A stretch of 7,042 nt of DNA. Source: Comamonadaceae bacterium (GTDB lineage Bacteria > Pseudomonadota > Gammaproteobacteria > Burkholderiales > Burkholderiaceae). A model generated the notes under the pieces. The model saw only the letters and a program-made list of their open reading frames with translations, did not search any database and had not been told where the DNA came from. The stretch's first letter is position 1. The number at the start of each line of letters is the position of its first letter. Position numbers and translations under genes: made by a program. The stretch lies in NCBI GenBank assembly GCA_947455875.1, contig CANGSD010000062.1:1-7042 (forward strand), read 5' to 3'. This document shows positions 6,686 to 7,042 of this stretch, piece after piece.

Positions 6686-7042
6686 CTCCTTCCAGTCCGT
6701 CTCCAAGACCTTTCAGGGCGCCCGCGGCGACGTCCAGGCGCTCGACAACGTCAGCCTGGACATCGAGGAAGGTGAATTCTTTGGCTTGCTCGGTCCCAAT
6801 GGCGCGGGCAAGACCACCCTCATTAGCATCCTGGCTGGCCTGGTGCGCGCCAGCCGTGGCCATGTCACCGTGCAGGGCCACGATGTGCAGGCCGATTACG
6901 CACAGGCCCGGCGTCTTCTGGGCATCGTGCCCCAAGAACTGGTCTTCGATCCTTTCTTCACTGTGCGCGAGGCGCTGCGCATTCAGTCGGGCTATTTCGG
7001 CATCGCCCGCAACGACGACTGGATCGACGAACTCCTGGACAG
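6675..7042 (+). CDS. ABC-2-type transporter ATP-binding protein, YadG-like, N-terminal part
   Basis: The first 122 codons of an ABC ATPase cut off by the window end. Walker A is GPNGAGKTT at 40-48, and the Q-loop is IVPQE with Gln87. The segment after the Q-loop (LVFDPFFTVREAL, then QSGYFGIAR) resembles the E. coli YadG region NFNPFETV...QAGYYGV, so I place it in the YadG/DrrA-like group that pairs with an ABC-2 membrane protein such as YadH. Signature, Walker B and switch histidine lie beyond the window. It is distinct from MlaF in its Walker A region and lacks MlaF features. The start is 14 nt after the mlaB stop, so it is probably in the mla transcript. The substrate is unknown; an export role is inferred from the family only. 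Confidence 0.88.
   Translation, partial: MPAISFQSVSKTFQGARGDVQALDNVSLDIEEGEFFGLLGPNGAGKTTLISILAGLVRASRGHVTVQGHDVQADYAQARRLLGIVPQELVFDPFFTVREALRIQSGYFGIARNDDWIDELLD

Overview
This is a GC-rich stretch from a betaproteobacterium, most likely order Burkholderiales and plausibly Comamonadaceae. The evidence is the protein sequences, the gltBD-then-mla order with mlaA inside the mla cluster, and a GC-rich palindromic element of a kind I recall from Comamonadaceae. All genes are on the + strand and tightly packed. I see no rRNA, tRNA, CRISPR array, transposase or phage gene.

Region 1 (1-2697) is the end of a glutamate synthase operon: the last 396 codons of gltB (large subunit) and complete gltD (small subunit). 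Together they form NADPH-dependent GOGAT, which makes glutamate from glutamine and 2-oxoglutarate. Region 2 (2698-2801) is a short intergenic segment with a strong intrinsic terminator (2759-2788) and a candidate promoter just upstream of it.

Region 3 (2802-6660) is a complete mla cluster in the order mlaF-mlaE-mlaD-mlaA-mlaC-mlaB. Its products form the retrograde phospholipid transport system that keeps the outer leaflet of the outer membrane free of phospholipid. MlaA is the outer-membrane lipoprotein, MlaC the periplasmic carrier, and MlaFEDB the inner-membrane ABC complex. Three of the five junctions are 4-nt ATGA overlaps and one is a 6-nt gap. The exception is mlaE-mlaD, where a 121-nt gap holds the GC-rich palindromic element.

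Region 4 (6675-7042, cut by the window end) starts an ABC-2-type ATPase resembling E. coli YadG, 14 nt after mlaB and probably in the same transcript.

The gene content is ordinary housekeeping and I found no undescribed protein system. The points worth a second look are non-coding: the palindromic element inside the operon, a terminator hairpin just before an mlaF start that lacks a Shine-Dalgarno sequence, and two inverted repeats that place start codons in hairpin loops at the mlaC-mlaB and mlaB-yadG junctions.
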